DNA of 6,943 nucleotides from the NCBI GenBank assembly GCA_030640155.1, contig DAOWJX010000092.1, positions 1 to 6,943 on the forward strand, read 5' to 3'. This DNA comes from Candidatus Aegiribacteria sp. GTDB lineage: Bacteria; Fermentibacterota; Fermentibacteria; Fermentibacterales; JCC-6. The translations under genes were made by a program, and so were the position numbers. This document shows positions 4,959 through 6,943 of the stretch, in pieces. Below the pieces are notes generated by a model. That model had not been told where the DNA came from and did not search any database. It was given only the letters and a program-made list of their open reading frames with translations. Positions within the stretch are counted from its first letter, which is position 1, and the number at the start of each line of letters is the position of its first letter.

Positions 4959-6943
4959 AAGTCATTCCCCGATCAGTGATTACAGTAATCGTTTGCCTGA
5001 CTATTCTGGGGTCCATATTCTTAATTTACACGAACAGCAGAAGCAGTATTCTCATAAAGGAACAGGTGGCAATCGCCGGGGCGGCTCTTGCTTTATCTGT
5101 CGCTGCGATTGTTCTGATTTCCGGAAGAAAGATTGCTACGAACAGACTTACTCTTCCATTATGCCTGTCCTTCATTCTTCTGATAGGATGGGTGATTTTC
5201 CGGTTCTATACCGGATCCGGATCAGTAAATGCCCCGAAGATGATATACAGTCTTGTCGCCCTTGGCGGACTGGCTGCAGTAATCGCGATGACGTTTACGA
5301 AATCCAGCAGGGATATAGTTTTATGGATTCTAGTGAGTTCCGCTGCTCTCTTATCAGTATATGCTGTACTTCAATCTCTCGGCTTCATAATATTCCCCTG
5401 GGACAGCGGATTGACTCTGCAGGCAAGAAGTTCAGGAACCCTGGGTAACGCAAATCTTCTAGGAAGTTTTGCTGTAGCTATGCTTCCCGTTGGTGTCGGA
5501 TTCCTGCTTGGCAGAGAAAGACTCGCAAAAATCCGAATTCCTCTTGTGCTTCTTTTTGCTTTACTATGCACCGGTGCATTGATTGCAAGCAAGACCCGCG
5601 GAAGTCTGATAGGTTTGTTTGCCGTTGCTGCTCTTGTACCGCTTGCACCGTTCATATGGAAAAATAAACGTAGATTGATTCTTGTCATTATGTTGCTGTT
5701 CGTCCTTATTGTTGGTTCTATCTCCTTCATGCAAAACAGGATGGAAGAACTTACGGATACGGAGGGTGGTGGAACCTTACAGGTTCGAAAGCTAATCTGG
5801 TCCGGTTCTCTATCCATCATTGCCATGAATCCTGTATTCGGCCAGGGACCGGGATCCTTTCAGATACTGTTTCCACAATTCAGGAATCCTGAGTATTTTA
5901 ATCTTGGTGTAAGTCATAATACACTGCATGCACATTGCGAGTACCTCGAAATCCTTGTGGATATCGGTATTATAGGATTTCTATTATGCATGATGGTTGC
6001 TTATTTCTTTATCAGAGCATTACATCGGAAAAAGAAAACTCTCGCCCCGGTTTCGGATGATTTACCTTCTTGCAGTGAGGACTGGACGGTACTTGGACTT
6101 TACGGAGGTGTTATAGCCCTGTTGTCGGAAGCAACTGTTTCAGTGGCTCTTAGGTGGCCACCGTCCGCAATCCTGCTTGCTGTACTGTGTGGACTTATTC
6201 TCGCATCGATACCGGCAAGATGGAACTCAATGAAAGGAAAAGCAAAAACCGGCATTGTTATGGTTCTGTCAATTGCTGCTGTTATTCTGGGATGCGTTGC
6301 ATTTCCGTATTACATTTCTTCAATGCAATCCGGAAGACAGCTGTTCATCGGCAAGGATATGTACCTGACGAAGATCCAACCGAAAATGACTGATATCGTG
6401 AATACTGCTTCCGCCTGGAACCTCTCCAGGAATGATGAAGACGCAATGAGGGCTCTGTATTACTATGATACTGCCGTTCACCTGGCGGACAGTTCAATCT
6501 CATGGTGTCTGCGATGTGTTGAGACGAATCCTGATGAGCTTGGCGGATGGTACGCTCTCGGAAGCGCGTATGTTACCAGAGCTTTGTTGTGCAAGCCGCT
6601 ATCGACTCCGATGATAAACATTATGCAGATGAACGGAAGAATTCCTTACGATCTGGATGAAGTGGATCGATATGTGAATCTTGGTCTTGCCGCGTACGAT
6701 TCTCTTAAGAAAAGGGCTCCGAATTATGCTGAAGTGCATCATAATACTGTGCTTATCCGGACAAATCTGGGCGAACCGAACGGCGCGCTGGCTTCAATGA
6801 GAACCGCATGGAGACTTCATGCTCACAACAGAGATAACTACCGCATGCAGACATTACTTCTGGCTCCGCTTATTGAAGGGACTGACGCATGCTATCTTCA
6901 ATGGGTTGGAAGAATCGAAGATGAAGATCTTTTCAGAACAATG
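4955..6943 (+). CDS. O-antigen ligase/polymerase-family (Wzy_C) membrane protein with C-terminal TPR-like region, partial
   Basis: An open frame runs from ATG 4955 to the right edge with no stop (663 residues visible), so the gene continues beyond the window. Many transmembrane helices fill residues about 7-245 and 330-455. Family signatures are GTLGNANLLGSF (161-172), ASKTRGSLIGL (211-221), GQGPGSFQILFPQF (296-309) and HNTLHAHCEYLEILVDIGIIG (321-341). These match the O-antigen ligase/Wzy polymerase pattern GTxGNxN, SRGxxxG, GxGPGxF and HNxxLxxxxExGxxG; H321 and R215 are the likely functionally important residues. The large periplasmic loop lies between about 250 and 330. After the last helix (433-455) there is a soluble part with TPR-like repeats, for example around 530-545 and PNYAEVHHNTVLIRTNLGEP (589-608), as in ligases with a periplasmic TPR tail. 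It would polymerise or transfer undecaprenyl-linked glycan on the periplasmic side. The ATGA overlap couples it to the WecA-like gene. Ligase and polymerase cannot be told apart from sequence. Confidence 0.9.
   Translation, partial: MKVIPRSVITVIVCLTILGSIFLIYTNSRSSILIKEQVAIAGAALALSVAAIVLISGRKIATNRLTLPLCLSFILLIGWVIFRFYTGSGSVNAPKMIYSLVALGGLAAVIAMTFTKSSRDIVLWILVSSAALLSVYAVLQSLGFIIFPWDSGLTLQARSSGTLGNANLLGSFAVAMLPVGVGFLLGRERLAKIRIPLVLLFALLCTGALIASKTRGSLIGLFAVAALVPLAPFIWKNKRRLILVIMLLFVLIVGSISFMQNRMEELTDTEGGGTLQVRKLIWSGSLSIIAMNPVFGQGPGSFQILFPQFRNPEYFNLGVSHNTLHAHCEYLEILVDIGIIGFLLCMMVAYFFIRALHRKKKTLAPVSDDLPSCSEDWTVLGLYGGVIALLSEATVSVALRWPPSAILLAVLCGLILASIPARWNSMKGKAKTGIVMVLSIAAVILGCVAFPYYISSMQSGRQLFIGKDMYLTKIQPKMTDIVNTASAWNLSRNDEDAMRALYYYDTAVHLADSSISWCLRCVETNPDELGGWYALGSAYVTRALLCKPLSTPMINIMQMNGRIPYDLDEVDRYVNLGLAAYDSLKKRAPNYAEVHHNTVLIRTNLGEPNGALASMRTAWRLHAHNRDNYRMQTLLLAPLIEGTDACYLQWVGRIEDEDLFRTM

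Noticed and set aside
5371..5826. Antisense open frame of about 151 codons, and a plus-strand frame at 4993-5448, in the ligase region
   Set aside because: Both overlap the ligase frame, which carries family motifs and membrane helices; neither translation shows any recognisable domain.

Overview
The window is a single-strand (+) stretch of bacterial DNA of moderate GC. It is packed with a surface-polysaccharide locus, and all seven genes read left to right. The mix suggests an uncultured diderm (two-membrane) bacterium, plausibly of the Fibrobacteres-Chlorobi-Bacteroidetes (FCB) neighbourhood or a related candidate phylum. It combines a PorV/PorQ-type outer-membrane barrel, a lipoprotein carrying a glycogen-binding-like (CBM48) domain, undecaprenyl-phosphate sugar transferases and an O-antigen-ligase-type protein. 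The taxonomy is inferred from gene content only. No rRNA, tRNA, mobile element or CRISPR array was seen.

Layout. (1) Positions 1-249 hold the C-terminal end of a bacterial sugar transferase (PF02397 type), cut by the left window edge. (2) Positions 246-2661 hold three envelope genes joined by start/stop overlaps: a PorV-like barrel (about 257 aa, apparently started at a non-canonical codon), an unrecognised 420-aa exported protein rich in beta strands, and a 127-aa lipoprotein with a CBM48/AMPK-type fold. (3) After a 23-nt gap, 2685-3746 encodes a complete MalK/UgpC-family ABC ATPase with no permease or binding protein beside it. (4) The 138-nt spacer 3747-3884 is the only real gap. It holds a micro-ORF, an imperfect direct repeat and a strong hairpin. 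(5) Positions 3885-4958 encode a WecA/TagO-like polyprenyl-phosphate phosphosugar transferase. It overlaps by ATGA the start of a large O-antigen ligase/polymerase-family protein (4955 to beyond 6943, at least 663 aa) with a C-terminal TPR-like periplasmic part.

How the genes may work together (inference). The two transferases, from unrelated superfamilies, would each start a glycan on undecaprenyl phosphate. The Wzy/WaaL-like protein would polymerise or transfer the finished glycan at the periplasmic face. The PorV-like, 420-aa and CBM48 proteins would form an outer-membrane or periplasmic module made from the same transcript. The most notable points are the hidden 5' end of the PorV-like gene, which has no ATG/GTG/TTG upstream of its signal sequence, the tightly coupled barrel/unknown/CBM48 trio inside a polysaccharide locus, and the large ligase-TPR gene that runs off the right edge.
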